Of a stretch of 37,377 bases of DNA, positions 23,010 through 32,432 are shown piece by piece. Position 1 is the first letter of the stretch. Each line of letters opens with the position of its first letter. This stretch comes from Chromatiales bacterium (GTDB taxonomy: Bacteria; Pseudomonadota; Gammaproteobacteria; SZUA-152). The stretch spans positions 1 through 37,377 of the forward strand of contig JALSHB010000193.1 in assembly GCA_026982475.1 (NCBI GenBank), in the 5' to 3' direction. The translations under genes were made by a program, and so were the position numbers. A model generated the notes under the pieces. It had not been told where the DNA came from. It was given only the letters and a program-made list of their open reading frames with translations, and did no database searches.

Positions 23010-24392
23010 ATGAGCGGATTCAGCCAACTCCCCCTGCCAGCCGCCCTGCTGAGCAATCTCGACGGCCTCGGCTATCACCACATGACACCGATCCAGGCCC
23101 TCAGCCTGCCAGTAATTCTGGCCGGCCATGACCTCATCGCCGAGGCGGAGACCGGCAGCGGCAAGACCGCCGCCTTCGGCCTCGGCCTGCTCGAAGCGCT
23201 GGACAGCCGCAGCCGCCAGGTGCAGGCGCTGGTGCTCTGTCCCACGCGCGAACTGGCCGAGCAGGTGGGCAAGGAGATCCGCCGCCTGGCACGCGGGCTG
23301 CAAAACGTCAAGCTGGTCAGCCTGTGCGGCGGCAGCAGCCTCGGCCCGCAGACGGAAACCCTGCGACACGGCGCGCACATCGTCGTCGGCACCCCCGGGC
23401 GCATCCGCAAACACCTGCAAAAGGGATCGCTGGACCTGCGCGCGCTGCGTACCCTGGTGCTGGACGAGGCCGACCGCATGCTCGACATGGGCTTCATCGA
23501 CGACATGGCCGCCATTATCGAACACACACCGGACAGCCGCCAGACGCTGCTGTTTTCGGCCACCTGGCCCGGCGACATGGCGCCCATCAGCGAGCGCTTT
23601 CTGCGCCATCCGCAACGCCTCAGCGCCGAACCGCAAAACGGCGCGGCGCGCATCGAACAGCAGTTTTTCGAAACCCGTGAAGCGGCGCGAGGCGACGCCC
23701 TGCTGCGCCTGCTGGCCCACTACCGGCCCGAGGCCGCGCTGATATTCTGCAACACCAAACGGCAATGCGATGAGGTCGCCCGGCAGCTGCAACGGGAGGG
23801 CTATCACGCCCTGGCCCTGCACGGCGACCTGGAACAGCGACAGCGCAACGAGGTGCTGGTGCAGTTCGGCAACAAGAGCTGCAAGCTGCTGGTGGCCACC
23901 GACGTGGCCGCGCGCGGACTGGACATCAACGGACTTCCGCTGGTCATCAACTTCCAGTTAAGCCCCGATCCCCAGGTGCACACCCACCGCATCGGCCGCA
24001 CCGGGCGCGCCGGCCACAGCGGCCTCGCCCTCAGCCTGTTCACGCCAGAGGAGGCGCATCGCCTCGGCGCCATCGAGGCCGGACAGGACCAGGCCATCCG
24101 CCCGCTGGCGCTCGACAGCCTGCGTCCCCGACGGGCGATCGCCGACAGCGGCAACGCCCGCATGGTCACCCTGCAGATCGGCGGTGGCCGCAAGGACAAG
24201 CTGCGCCCCGGCGACATCCTCGGCGCCCTCACCCGCGACGGCGGCATCGCCGGCGAGCAGATCGGCAAGATCGACATCTTCGACCGGCACAGCTGCGTCG
24301 CCGTCGACAGCAATGCCATCCAGGCCGCGCTGCGCCACCTGGGCGAGGGAAAGATCAAGGGGCGCCGGTTCAAGGTTCAGCGCTTGCGTTGA
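23010..24392 (+). CDS. dbpA: ATP-dependent RNA helicase DbpA (DEAD-box)
   Basis: This 460-residue protein has the full DEAD-box core: Q-motif (MTPIQALSLPVIL), Walker A AETGSGKT, PTRELAEQ, TPGR, the VLDEADRMLDMGF box, LFSATWP, and HRIGRTGRAGH in the second RecA lobe. The C-terminal domain MVTLQIGGGRKDKLRPGDILGAL is the DbpA-specific RNA-binding fold, which recognises hairpin 92 of 23S rRNA. It therefore helps late assembly of the 50S subunit. It is divergent from the mutarotase gene and stands alone. Confidence 0.95.
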   Translation: MSGFSQLPLPAALLSNLDGLGYHHMTPIQALSLPVILAGHDLIAEAETGSGKTAAFGLGLLEALDSRSRQVQALVLCPTRELAEQVGKEIRRLARGLQNVKLVSLCGGSSLGPQTETLRHGAHIVVGTPGRIRKHLQKGSLDLRALRTLVLDEADRMLDMGFIDDMAAIIEHTPDSRQTLLFSATWPGDMAPISERFLRHPQRLSAEPQNGAARIEQQFFETREAARGDALLRLLAHYRPEAALIFCNTKRQCDEVARQLQREGYHALALHGDLEQRQRNEVLVQFGNKSCKLLVATDVAARGLDINGLPLVINFQLSPDPQVHTHRIGRTGRAGHSGLALSLFTPEEAHRLGAIEAGQDQAIRPLALDSLRPRRAIADSGNARMVTLQIGGGRKDKLRPGDILGALTRDGGIAGEQIGKIDIFDRHSCVAVDSNAIQAALRHLGEGKIKGRRFKVQRLR

Positions 24393-24542
24393 GACGCACC
24401 CTTCAGGGCCCTGCAATATTTCCGTATCCGCCCGTCACGGATTATCTATACTTACTTCATACCGCCGGCAAAAGATCCAGACTTGACTTCCTGTCTTGCG
24501 ACCCGGATTCATTGAGGCGACCTGCTACGTGAAGAATGCTCC

Positions 24543-25136
24543 GTGAAGAATGTTTGTCTGCTCGTCGTGATCCTGTGTATCAGCTTGCCGGCATTTGGCG
24601 CGGCACTGGGACAGCCGAAGAGAACATCGATGATCGGCTATGGCGTCGGCGCCGCGCATGTTTCCGTGGATGATCCCCAAGGCGACACGGACACCGCCTG
24701 GGCGTTGCAGCCGCTGACGCTGATCCATGCCGCACGGCTGAGGAGCGGGGTGCGCTACTGGTCCGAGCTGTACTACCAGGCGGCGGTTCTCGACGCCGCG
24801 ACCAATCGGATAGGACAGGACGTGGCGCAATTCGGGCTACAGGTTTCAATGCAGAAACACCTGCCGCTGATGCCCGGCTGGGTGGCCTGGTTTGGCGCCG
24901 GCCTCGGCGTTTCGCAGACCCGCTACACCACCCGCCACAGCATCGACAGCGACGGATACCTGCTTGCGCGTTACCCGGATCGCCGTGATACCGGCGCCGC
25001 ACTGTTGCTGAACGTGATCAGTGAGTGGGCGGTAAGCCGGCACTGGCATGTCGCTGTCAAGCTGGAACAGGCCGTGGCCATGGCCGGCGATGCCGGCGGC
25101 TCGCGGGGTTCGCTGGCGCTGCTCTACCGATACTGA
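24543..25136 (+). CDS. Predicted outer-membrane beta-barrel-like protein of unknown function
   Basis: This 197-residue protein starts with a signal peptide (KNVCLLVVILCISLPAFG, about residues 2-19). Alternating hydrophobic/polar strands and an aromatic end (LALLYRY) suggest a small outer-membrane barrel. MIGYGVGAAHVSVDD, SGVRYWSELYYQAAVLDA and WVAWFGAGLGVSQTRYTT look like strands with glycine-rich turns. The start is GTG at 24543, preceded by a duplicate of its first codons 14 nt upstream. It is followed 32 bp later by a large lipoprotein gene, so the two probably form an operon and may act together at the surface. No named family is recognised. Confidence 0.7.
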   Translation: MKNVCLLVVILCISLPAFGAALGQPKRTSMIGYGVGAAHVSVDDPQGDTDTAWALQPLTLIHAARLRSGVRYWSELYYQAAVLDAATNRIGQDVAQFGLQVSMQKHLPLMPGWVAWFGAGLGVSQTRYTTRHSIDSDGYLLARYPDRRDTGAALLLNVISEWAVSRHWHVAVKLEQAVAMAGDAGGSRGSLALLYRY

Positions 25137-25168
25137 GGGAAGGTTTTTCACTGAGAGGGACGAGCGTG

Positions 25169-28100
25169 ATGGCCAAGATCGCCTGTTTACTGCTGATGTC
25201 CTTGCTCCTGCTGGCGTGCAGCCCCGACGACGCCGGCAAGCTGCCCCCGGAGCGCCCCTTCGGCAGCATCAGCGGCCTGGCCGTCGCCGGGCCCATTGCC
25301 AACGCGCAGGTCACGGTCTATGGCTTCGGCAACGGCTCACCGGGTGCCCGGCTCGGTGGCACAACCACCGACGACAATGGCGCCTACGCCATCGACATCC
25401 AGGCCCCCAGCCAGATCGTCCTCATCGAAGTGCGCGGCGGCCGTTACATGGAAGAGGCCAACGGCAGTCCCGTTTCGCTGGCGGAGGGCCAGGTCTTGCG
25501 CGCCGTCGGCCGTTATCGCTCGGGGCAGCCCTTGACGCTGATGGTGACGCCGCTGACGCACATGGCCGTCGCCCTGGCGGAATACAAGATCGGCAACGGC
25601 ATCTCGGCGGGACAGGCCATCGACGAGGCCAGCGCCGCCATTGATCAGTTCTTCGCCCTGGATGTGCAGGCCACCCGCCCGGCGACGATCACGCCCCCCG
25701 ATGCCAGCGGCGCCGATCCCTCCGCCGGCCTGCCCGCAGACACCCTGTACGGCCTCTATCTCGCCGGTCTGTCGCACTGGGCCCTGTGGTTCAGCCAGGG
25801 GGATATCACGCAGTGGAATTCCCTCACCCTGAGCCAGGCGCTCTATCACGACCTGCGCTCCGACGGCCTGCTCGACGGCCGCGGCTTCAACTCTGACGCC
25901 ACGGCGCTGGTCCCTCTCGGCTTCGGCGCCGAAGCGCTGGACGCCGACGCCTACCGCCTCGCCTTCTCCCTGCACATGCTGGCCTTCAGCCAGAGCCCCC
26001 GAAACGGCTCCGGCTTCGCCGCGGAAGACCTGCTGGATACCGCCCACGCCATGGCCGCGCAAACGGCCCTGGTGCCAGAGGACGCCACAGCGGCGCCCCT
26101 CGACGGACAGGCGCCGATCCTGACCCTGCGACAACGCAAACGGGTTGGCGAGGAAGATGTCCTGCTGGATCTCGAGCAGTTAGCCGGCACGCCCCAGAAC
26201 GGCGCCTTTATCCTGCAGGTCGATATCGGCGGCCTGCTGGGGGCAAGGCAGCTGACCACCACCCTCTTCGACACCAGCGGCACCGCGATCGAAGAGCCCC
26301 GCAATAACGCCCTGCCCGGCAGCGGCGAGGTTCTCGTCATCATCGACACCAACGACTACACGGACGGGGAATACACCATCACACTGACCGCCGAGGACGT
26401 GCTGGGCAAGACAACCACGGAATCCTTCACGATAAAGTTCGACAACACCGGACCACTGGTCGCGGTCACCTCACCGCTGTCGACCAACCAGCCGACGATC
26501 ACCCTCAGCGGCACCTTCAGTGACAACATTTCCGGCGTTGCCGGCATCAGCGTTGCCGGGCAGGCGGCAACCCTGTTCACGGACGACACCTGGCGCGTCG
26601 AAGGCATCGCCATCGAACCGGGCGGCAATACCCTCCCCATCAGCATCGTCGACCGGCTGGGCAATCGCCGGGACGATTTCGAGGCCGTGGTCTATCGCGA
26701 CGAACTCGCCCCGATCATCGACAGCGCTGGCCAACACGGCCAGGCCCGCCTTTCCAACGGCGATGGCAGCTTCACCACCGCCCGTCTGCAGGACATCAAT
26801 GACACCACGCCCCTGTATTTCGAGACCGACCGCCTCGAACTCGGCACGACCCTGCTCAACCGTAACGCCCTGGACGCCGACGGCATCGCCTATTTCGCCT
26901 TCCGCGTGAGCGACCTCGCCGCCACCGACATGCCCACCGCCGCCGACGAGATCCAGGTGAGCATGCAATACCGGCGCAATGATCAAATCCTGAGCCCCTG
27001 GCATCCACTGATGCCGGTCGGCGGCGAATACCTGATCCCCCTGACCAGCGAGACCCTGGCCACCGACTGGCACCGCGCCAGCCCGCTGGACCGGCACGTC
27101 ATCGATATCGCGGTCACCGACCCCGCCGGCAACCAAAGCACCACCCGCTTCAGTTTCTTTGCGGACTTCTATGTACCGGGCTTCGACATCGGCAACGACA
27201 ACGGCGATCCCAGCAACTACATCGATGACCTGGGTGCGGACATCTTTGCCAACACCGCCTTCGCCGACCGCGCCAGCCTCAACGACCGCACCATCGCCAC
27301 CACCGGCTACACCTTCCGCAACACCACGGGCAAGGCCTTCTACCTTTCCCTCAACGACGACTCATTGCACACCACGACACAGACCGTGGACAAACTGGTG
27401 CGTGAAAACCGCGTGCGCCTCAAGACCACCACCGAGTGGCGCATCGGGCTGATGACGCCGACGGACAATTGTCCTGATTTCGATCCCAACAACGACTCTT
27501 GGGCGTATCCAACGAGTGTTTGGAACTGGAATGGAAGTGACTGGATCATGGAACAGGTGCCAGCATCAAGCGATGGCGCAGAAGAACAGATATTCGAAGA
27601 CGCCCTACCTTCCGACCCCGAACCATCTGCGTGGACGGATGTGCCAGATTTTGATCAAGCCTTCAAGGTCACCACCATTGATAATTCGCCGGTATCCATT
27701 CTGACCTACGGTTATGACTATATTCTTAGCAAATCCATCACACCACAAAGTGGATACCTCTATACATGGACCTATACGGACCTGGACGCCAATCAAGTTG
27801 CAACCTGTCCTGAAAAGCGCTATTTCCAGCAACGTGAAACCTACACCTATGAATTGGTACCCGGCTACCCCAAGGGCGTGCTGACGACGGAAACCATCAC
27901 CGACACCCCGACCTTCATCACCACCGCTTACACCCTCAGGGACCGCGACACCGGCGCGCTCATCACGCCAGTCAGCGGCTGGTACCTCATCCCCGCCGGC
28001 CATACCGTGACCATCGAGAAACAGGTCACCACCCCGGTGCTGGCCCTGCATGACGAGAACATCGACGACCCGGCCACCGCCACCTACACGCCACGGCGGA

Positions 28101-28246
28101 AAGACAAGACCCTCACCTGGTCCGTGGCCCGCCACCTCGGCATGACCCTGGTCCACGACGCCGGCGAGGCCAACATCGCCCTCATGCCCCGGCGCGACAT
28201 GGCCGTGGGCAGTGGCACCAGCACTTATCGGATAAGCCGCCCATAG
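25169..28246 (+). CDS. Large lipoprotein with Ig-like domains, surface protein candidate
   Basis: This 1025-residue protein has a lipobox LLAC (Cys17) with Ser at +2, which favours outer-membrane sorting. Residues about 31-105 form a carboxypeptidase-regulatory-like beta domain (GSISGLAVAGPIANAQVTVYGF). A helical region follows (about 110-310). Ig-like strands occur from about 320, including PTITLSGTFSDNISGVAGIS...GGNTLPISIVDRLGN (about 435-500), like glucodextranase-B modules. The remainder (about 520-1025) holds beta-rich segments without recognised motifs. The coding DNA at 27460-27860 is markedly poorer in GC than its surroundings. The ATG at 25169 follows GAGAGGGACGAG. It probably forms a unit with the preceding beta-barrel gene. 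Adhesin, binding or sensing roles are possible, but none is shown. Confidence 0.8.
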   Translation: MAKIACLLLMSLLLLACSPDDAGKLPPERPFGSISGLAVAGPIANAQVTVYGFGNGSPGARLGGTTTDDNGAYAIDIQAPSQIVLIEVRGGRYMEEANGSPVSLAEGQVLRAVGRYRSGQPLTLMVTPLTHMAVALAEYKIGNGISAGQAIDEASAAIDQFFALDVQATRPATITPPDASGADPSAGLPADTLYGLYLAGLSHWALWFSQGDITQWNSLTLSQALYHDLRSDGLLDGRGFNSDATALVPLGFGAEALDADAYRLAFSLHMLAFSQSPRNGSGFAAEDLLDTAHAMAAQTALVPEDATAAPLDGQAPILTLRQRKRVGEEDVLLDLEQLAGTPQNGAFILQVDIGGLLGARQLTTTLFDTSGTAIEEPRNNALPGSGEVLVIIDTNDYTDGEYTITLTAEDVLGKTTTESFTIKFDNTGPLVAVTSPLSTNQPTITLSGTFSDNISGVAGISVAGQAATLFTDDTWRVEGIAIEPGGNTLPISIVDRLGNRRDDFEAVVYRDELAPIIDSAGQHGQARLSNGDGSFTTARLQDINDTTPLYFETDRLELGTTLLNRNALDADGIAYFAFRVSDLAATDMPTAADEIQVSMQYRRNDQILSPWHPLMPVGGEYLIPLTSETLATDWHRASPLDRHVIDIAVTDPAGNQSTTRFSFFADFYVPGFDIGNDNGDPSNYIDDLGADIFANTAFADRASLNDRTIATTGYTFRNTTGKAFYLSLNDDSLHTTTQTVDKLVRENRVRLKTTTEWRIGLMTPTDNCPDFDPNNDSWAYPTSVWNWNGSDWIMEQVPASSDGAEEQIFEDALPSDPEPSAWTDVPDFDQAFKVTTIDNSPVSILTYGYDYILSKSITPQSGYLYTWTYTDLDANQVATCPEKRYFQQRETYTYELVPGYPKGVLTTETITDTPTFITTAYTLRDRDTGALITPVSGWYLIPAGHTVTIEKQVTTPVLALHDENIDDPATATYTPRRKDKTLTWSVARHLGMTLVHDAGEANIALMPRRDMAVGSGTSTYRISRP

Positions 28247-28429
28247 CGCACCGACCGAAAGCCAGGAAGGGTGGAACAACGCAAGGTGTCCGCTCACCGC
28301 CATAGAGGGGCCATCGAACACAGGAAAACACCACCCGATGGACCGCAAAAGGGCCTTCCGCGCAAGGCGGCGTTTAAAGAAGACCGAAAAGCCAAGAGAG
28401 CCGCCCACGGATGCGGGAGGCGGGGAAAA

Positions 28430-28506
28430 TGGTGGCTACGCCCTGATTCGAACAGGGGACCCCATCATTATGAGTGATGTGCTCTAACCAGCTGAGCTAC
28501 GTAGCC
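28430..28506 (-). tRNA. tRNA-Met (CAT), elongator type
   Basis: The minus strand reads GGCTACGTAGCTCAGCTGG and onward, with acceptor stem GGCTACG/CGTAGCC, the T-arm GTTCGAAT and an encoded CCA. The anticodon loop is CTCATAA, so the anticodon is CAT. The paired first acceptor base (G1-C72) argues for elongator rather than initiator tRNA-Met. Total 77 nt. It lies 73 bp after ychF in the same direction. Confidence 0.97.
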
Positions 28507-28579
28507 ATTTACTGCGCGATCCCTTGCGGGATCGAAAAGGAGGCGGAATTCTACGTTTTCCCACCCCCCTTGTCCAGCC

Positions 28580-29671
28580 TCAGACGTTGAAGCGGAAGTG
28601 CATCACGTCGCCGTCCTGTACTACGTAGTCCTTGCCTTCGAGGCGCCACTTGCCGGCCTCCTTGGCGCCCTGTTCGCCGCCGTACTGGATGAAGTCGTCA
28701 TAGGCGATGACCTCGGCGCGGATGAAGCCCTTTTCGAAGTCGGTGTGGATCACGCCAGCGGCCTGGGGCGCGGTGGCGCCGACGTGCACGGTCCAGGCGC
28801 GCACCTCTTTCTCGCCGGCGGTGAAGTAGGTGTGCAGGTGCAGCAGGCCGTAGCCGGCGCGGATGACGCGGTGGAGGCCCGGCTCGTCGATGCCCAGCTC
28901 CTGCAGGAATTCATCCCGCTCCTCGTCGTCCAGCTCGGCCAGCTCGGCCTCGATGGCGGCACACACGGGCACCACCTGCGCGCCTTCGCTGGCGGCCAGT
29001 TCGCGCAGCTGATCCAGCTGTGGGTTGTTGTCGAAGCCATCCTCGGCGACGTTGGCGATGTACAGGGTGGGCTTGATGGTGAGCAGGTGCAGATCGCGCA
29101 GCAGGGTGCGCTGGTCGTCGCCCAGCTCCAGGGTGCGCGCCGGCCGGCCGGCATCGAGGTGTTCGCGCAGGGGTTCCAGCACGGCCAGGCGCGCCTTTGC
29201 CTCCTTGTCGCCGGACTTGGCCACCTTGGCCTGACGGGCGATGGCCTTCTCCACCGATTCGAGGTCGGCCAGGCCCAGTTCGGTGTTGATCACCTCGACG
29301 TCGTCCAGCGGGCTGACTCGGCCTGCCACGTGCACCACGTCGTCATCCTCGAAGCAGCGCACCACGTGGGCGATGGCATCGGTCTCGCGGATATTGGCGA
29401 GGAACTGGTTGCCCAGGCCCTCGCCCTTCGAGGCGCCCGCCACCAGGCCGGCGATATCGACGAATTCGATGGTGGTGGGCAGCACCCGCTGGGGCTGGAC
29501 GATCTTCGCCAGGGCATCGAGGCGCGGGTCCGGCACCGGCACCACGCCGACGTTGGGCTCGATGGTGCAGAAGGGGTAGTTGGCGGCCTGGATGCCGGCC
29601 TTGGTGAGCGCATTGAAAAGTGTCGATTTGCCCACGTTGGGCAGGCCGACGATGCCGCATTTGAATCCCAT
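28580..29671 (-). CDS. ychF: Redox-regulated ATPase/GTPase YchF (Obg family)
   Basis: This 363-residue protein has the G1 loop GLPNVGKS (residues 9-16), [20 protein letters not shown] as G3 region, and NVAED in the G4 position. The last replaces the usual NKxD and favours ATP over GTP in this family. A coiled-coil insert and a C-terminal TGS domain complete the architecture. YchF associates with ribosomes and affects the response to oxidative stress. The ATG at 29671 begins the family start [16 protein letters not shown]. It is the distal protein gene of the block prs-rplY-pth-ychF, separated from pth by a 258-bp gap holding a dispersed repeat. Confidence 0.97.
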   Translation of the reverse strand: MGFKCGIVGLPNVGKSTLFNALTKAGIQAANYPFCTIEPNVGVVPVPDPRLDALAKIVQPQRVLPTTIEFVDIAGLVAGASKGEGLGNQFLANIRETDAIAHVVRCFEDDDVVHVAGRVSPLDDVEVINTELGLADLESVEKAIARQAKVAKSGDKEAKARLAVLEPLREHLDAGRPARTLELGDDQRTLLRDLHLLTIKPTLYIANVAEDGFDNNPQLDQLRELAASEGAQVVPVCAAIEAELAELDDEERDEFLQELGIDEPGLHRVIRAGYGLLHLHTYFTAGEKEVRAWTVHVGATAPQAAGVIHTDFEKGFIRAEVIAYDDFIQYGGEQGAKEAGKWRLEGKDYVVQDGDVMHFRFNV

Positions 29672-29750
29672 GTCTGTCTCTCTTTCTAGTGCCGCCCGGT
29701 CATCGAACCGGATGGCGGAAAATACGGGGTGTCCGCGAATGAAAAACAAT

Positions 29751-29900
29751 TTCACCACAGAGGCACGGAGGCACAGAGAAAAGCCCTGAAATCCTCTCAA
29801 GCCACAGGGACCACAAGGAAATGGTCTTGAGATATTTCCTGGCGAACTCCGCGCCTTTGCGAAGAAGGAATATTTTCCCAAATCCATTGGCGTTCATTCG
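29751..29900. repeat. Dispersed repeat, copy 3 (ychF-pth gap)
   Basis: TTCACCACAGAGGCACGGAG begins the block at 29751-29778 and is the same sequence as at 14970-14996. Farther on, GCGCCTTTGCG (about 29852-29862) echoes the CCTTTGCG units of copy 1. The gap contains no supported gene. Confidence 0.65.
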
Positions 29901-29929
29901 CGGACCATTCCCGCTAGGCCAGAAAACCT

Positions 29930-30511
29930 CTACTTCCTGCTATGCAGGCGATTCATGGCCGCCTGCAGGTCGCCTTCGAGAATCTGCGGCAGTGTTCGCA
30001 GGGCTTCGTCGATGGCCGCCTCGATGCAGATGCGGTCATCGGGACTGGCCTTGCTCAGCACATGGTTGCTGACCTCGCGGGCATGCCCCGGATGATCGAT
30101 ACCGATGCGCAGGCGCAGGAAGTCGCGGCTGCCCAGCTGACTGATAATGTCGCGCAGGCCATTGTGCCCGCCGTGCCCGCCGCCCTGCTTCAGGCGCAGC
30201 TGACCGGCCGGGATGTCCAGCTCGTCGTGCACCACCAGAATGGCCTCGGGCGGAATCTTGTAGAAACGCGCCAGCGCGGCCACCGCCTGTCCACTGCGGT
30301 TCATGAAGGTCATCGGCTTGAGCAGCCACAGCTCGTGACCGCCCAGGTGCAGCTTGCACACCTCGCCGTGAAACTTGGCCTCGGGACGGAACGTGGCGCC
30401 CTTGCTGCGCGCCAGCTCATCGACAAACAAAAAGCCGACGTTGTGCCGCGTCTGCGCATATTTCGGCCCGGGATTTCCCAGGCCGACGATGAGTTGCACA
30501 GAGTTGGACAA
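29930..30511 (-). CDS. pth: Peptidyl-tRNA hydrolase
   Basis: This 193-residue enzyme frees tRNA from stalled peptidyl-tRNA by cleaving the ester bond. The fold signature LIVGLGNPG is at residues 8-16, followed by the catalytic His23 in TRHNVGF, FMNRSG, the acidic HDELD segment and [12 protein letters not shown]. Length and motifs are typical. The start is TTG at 30511, with GGAAAG upstream. A GTG four codons later is possible but lacks a ribosome site. It lies 33 bp after rplY, the usual order in Gammaproteobacteria. Confidence 0.96.
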   Translation of the reverse strand: MSNSVQLIVGLGNPGPKYAQTRHNVGFLFVDELARSKGATFRPEAKFHGEVCKLHLGGHELWLLKPMTFMNRSGQAVAALARFYKIPPEAILVVHDELDIPAGQLRLKQGGGHGGHNGLRDIISQLGSRDFLRLRIGIDHPGHAREVSNHVLSKASPDDRICIEAAIDEALRTLPQILEGDLQAAMNRLHSRK

Positions 30512-30544
30512 CGCCGGCTTTCCGCGAATCGAGAAAAGACGCCC

Positions 30545-31189
30545 TTACTCGGCGGTCGCTTCCTCGCCGCCCTCTTCGCCTCCCGCCGCCGCCTCATCAC
30601 TGCTGGCGCCGCGCGGCATGTGGATGCTGGCCACGGGCTGATCGTGGTCTTCGCCATGCTGAAGGGCGGCGACCACCGCGCCTTCGGGCAGCTTGATGTC
30701 GCTCAGGTGCAGGGAGTCTCCGGCTTCCAGCGCGGACAGGTCCACTTCGAGATACTCGGGCAGATCGCCGGCCTTGCAGATGATCTCCACCGAGGTCATC
30801 AGGTGCGAGACCAGGCCGCCGGTCTTGACGCCCGGGGCGACATCCTCGCCCACGAAGTGCAGTGGCACGGCCATGTGAATGACATCGTTTTCATTCACGC
30901 GCAGGAAGTCGGCATGCAGCATGCGATTCTTGGCGGGATGACGCTGCAGGTCCTTGAGCACTGCCTTGTAGGCCTTGTCGCCATCGACAGTGATGGTGAG
31001 GATGTGGGAATAGAAGGCCTCGTGCTCCAGACGGTGCATGAAGCTGTCGTGATCCAGGCTCAGGGACACCGGATCCTCGCCCGCGCCGTACATCACGGCC
31101 GGGATCTTGCCTTCACGACGCAGGCGGCGGCTCGCACCTTTCCCCACGTCCTTCCGGCTCTCTGCATTGAGGGTGAAATCGACTTTCAT
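30545..31189 (-). CDS. rplY: 50S ribosomal protein L25, long (CTC/TL5) form
   Basis: This 214-residue protein has the 5S rRNA-binding N-terminal half (residues about 1-95: FTLNAESRKDVGKGASRRLR, VPAVMYGAGEDP-like region, DLQRHPAKNRMLHADFLRV). A C-terminal TL5/CTC beta domain and an acidic tail (EEGGEEATAE) follow. E. coli has only the short form, but many gammaproteobacteria keep the long one. TTGGAG precedes the ATG. It is located between prs and pth and follows a terminator hairpin in the prs-rplY gap. Confidence 0.96.
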   Translation of the reverse strand: MKVDFTLNAESRKDVGKGASRRLRREGKIPAVMYGAGEDPVSLSLDHDSFMHRLEHEAFYSHILTITVDGDKAYKAVLKDLQRHPAKNRMLHADFLRVNENDVIHMAVPLHFVGEDVAPGVKTGGLVSHLMTSVEIICKAGDLPEYLEVDLSALEAGDSLHLSDIKLPEGAVVAALQHGEDHDQPVASIHMPRGASSDEAAAGGEEGGEEATAE

Positions 31190-31212
31190 TGTCTTGCTCC
31201 AATCGTAGTGAC

Positions 31213-31245
31213 AAAAAACCGCGCCCCTTGCGACCAAGGGCGCGG
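31213..31245 (-). terminator. Terminator or attenuator between prs and rplY
   Basis: On the minus strand CCGCGCCCTTG pairs with CAAGGGGCGCGG around GTCG (one bulge), followed by six T residues. It lies just after prs and 24 bp before rplY, so some transcripts should end before rplY-pth unless read-through or a promoter inside the gap is used. Confidence 0.85.
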
Positions 31246-31298
31246 ATTACCGCCGGACCACCCGGCCCGGCAAATAATTCGCTTGTTGAGCCGCTGGC

Positions 31299-32252
31299 TC
31301 AGTCCATGAACAGCGAGCTGACCGACTCCTCGTTGCTGATGCGGCGCATGGTCTCGGCCAGCAGCTCGGCGATGGACAGCTGGCGGATGCGCGTGCAGGC
31401 CGCGGCCGCGGCGTTCAGCGGGATGGTGTCGGTGACCACCAGCGCGTCGAGCACGGAATTCTCGATGTTCTCCACCGCCGGGCCGGACAGCACCGGGTGG
31501 GTGCAGTAGGCCATCACCCGTGCCGCGCCGTTGTCCTTGAGCGCCTGGGCGGCCTTGCAGAGGGTGCCGGCGGTGTCCACCAGGTCGTCCACCAGCACGC
31601 AGGAGCGACCCTCCACGTCACCGATGATGTTCATCACCTTGGAGACGTTGGCGCGCGGGCGGCGCTTGTCGATGATCGCCAGGTCGGCATCGTCGAGGCG
31701 CTTGGCCAGGGCGCGGGCGCGCACCACGCCGCCCACGTCCGGCGACACCACCATCAGCTCCGGGTACTCCTGGCGCCAGATGTCGCCGAGCAGGATCGGC
31801 GAGGCGTAGATGTTGTCCACCGGCTTGTCGAAGAAGCCCTGCACCTGGTCGGCGTGCAGATCCACGGTGAGCACGCGGTCGGCGCCGGCGGTGGTGATCA
31901 TGTCCGCCACCAGGCGCGCGGTGAGCGGCACGCGCGCCGAGCGCGGGCGGCGGTCCTGGCGCGAGTAGCCGAAGTAGGGGATCACCGCGGTGATGCGATA
32001 GGCCGAGGCGCGACGCAGGGCGTCGATCATCACCAGCAGCTCCATCAGGTTGTCATTGGTGGGCGTGCAGGTGGGCTGCACCACGAAGACGTCGCGGCCG
32101 CGCACGTTCTCCATGATCTCCACCGCGACCTCACCGTCGCTGAACTTGCCTACATTGGCCCGCCCCAGGGGCAGGCTGAGATAGTTCACCACCGAGCGCG
32201 CAAGCTGTGGATTGGCGTTACCGGTGAACACCATCATGCTGCCGTCAGACAC
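31299..32252 (-). CDS. prs: Ribose-phosphate pyrophosphokinase
   Basis: This 317-residue enzyme makes PRPP from ribose-5-phosphate and ATP for purine, pyrimidine, histidine, tryptophan and NAD synthesis. Motifs: [10 protein letters not shown] at the start, [22 protein letters not shown] (ATP flexible loop), [12 protein letters not shown], and the PRPP-binding loop [14 protein letters not shown]. The start is GTG at 32252 after GTAGGGG. An internal ATG at 32237 is possible but would lose the normal N-terminus. It is preceded by tRNA-Gln and ispE and followed by rplY, the standard gammaproteobacterial order. Confidence 0.97.
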   Translation of the reverse strand: MSDGSMMVFTGNANPQLARSVVNYLSLPLGRANVGKFSDGEVAVEIMENVRGRDVFVVQPTCTPTNDNLMELLVMIDALRRASAYRITAVIPYFGYSRQDRRPRSARVPLTARLVADMITTAGADRVLTVDLHADQVQGFFDKPVDNIYASPILLGDIWRQEYPELMVVSPDVGGVVRARALAKRLDDADLAIIDKRRPRANVSKVMNIIGDVEGRSCVLVDDLVDTAGTLCKAAQALKDNGAARVMAYCTHPVLSGPAVENIENSVLDALVVTDTIPLNAAAAACTRIRQLSIAELLAETMRRISNEESVSSLFMD

Positions 32253-32271
32253 GCGAAACCCCTACAGATCA

Positions 32272-32339
32272 AGTGTTGAGTTTTTAGTGTTGAGTGCTTA
32301 GTTGGTCGTGCGCCCACTCAACACTAAAAACTCAACACT
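32272..32339. repeat. Perfect 25-bp inverted repeat with internal direct repeat
   Basis: Arms at 32272-32296 and 32315-32339 are exact reverse complements around 18 nt. Each arm contains AGTGTTGAG twice, separated by TTTTT. It is AT-rich in a GC-rich region and sits between tRNA-Gln and prs on the same transcript path. No clear function; it could form a strong hairpin in the RNA. Confidence 0.95.
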
Positions 32340-32345
32340 GAATTA

Positions 32346-32420
32346 TGGCTGGGCCGGCAGGATTCGAACCTGCGAATGCTGGGATCAAAACCCAGTGCCT
32401 TACCGCTTGGCGACGGCCCA
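32346..32420 (-). tRNA. tRNA-Gln (TTG)
   Basis: The minus strand begins TGGGCCGTCGCCAAGCGG, with acceptor TGGGCCG/CGGCCCA, an encoded CCA end and a T-arm containing GTTCGAATC. The anticodon loop is TTTTGAT, so the anticodon is TTG. Total 75 nt. tRNA-Gln between ispE and prs is a conserved gammaproteobacterial arrangement. Confidence 0.97.
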
Positions 32421-32432
32421 TTAAACGTCTGT

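Noticed and set aside
28247-28429. Possible attachment-site duplicate next to tRNA-Met
   Set aside because: No copy of the tRNA 3' end and no integrase were seen, so there is no support for an integrated element.
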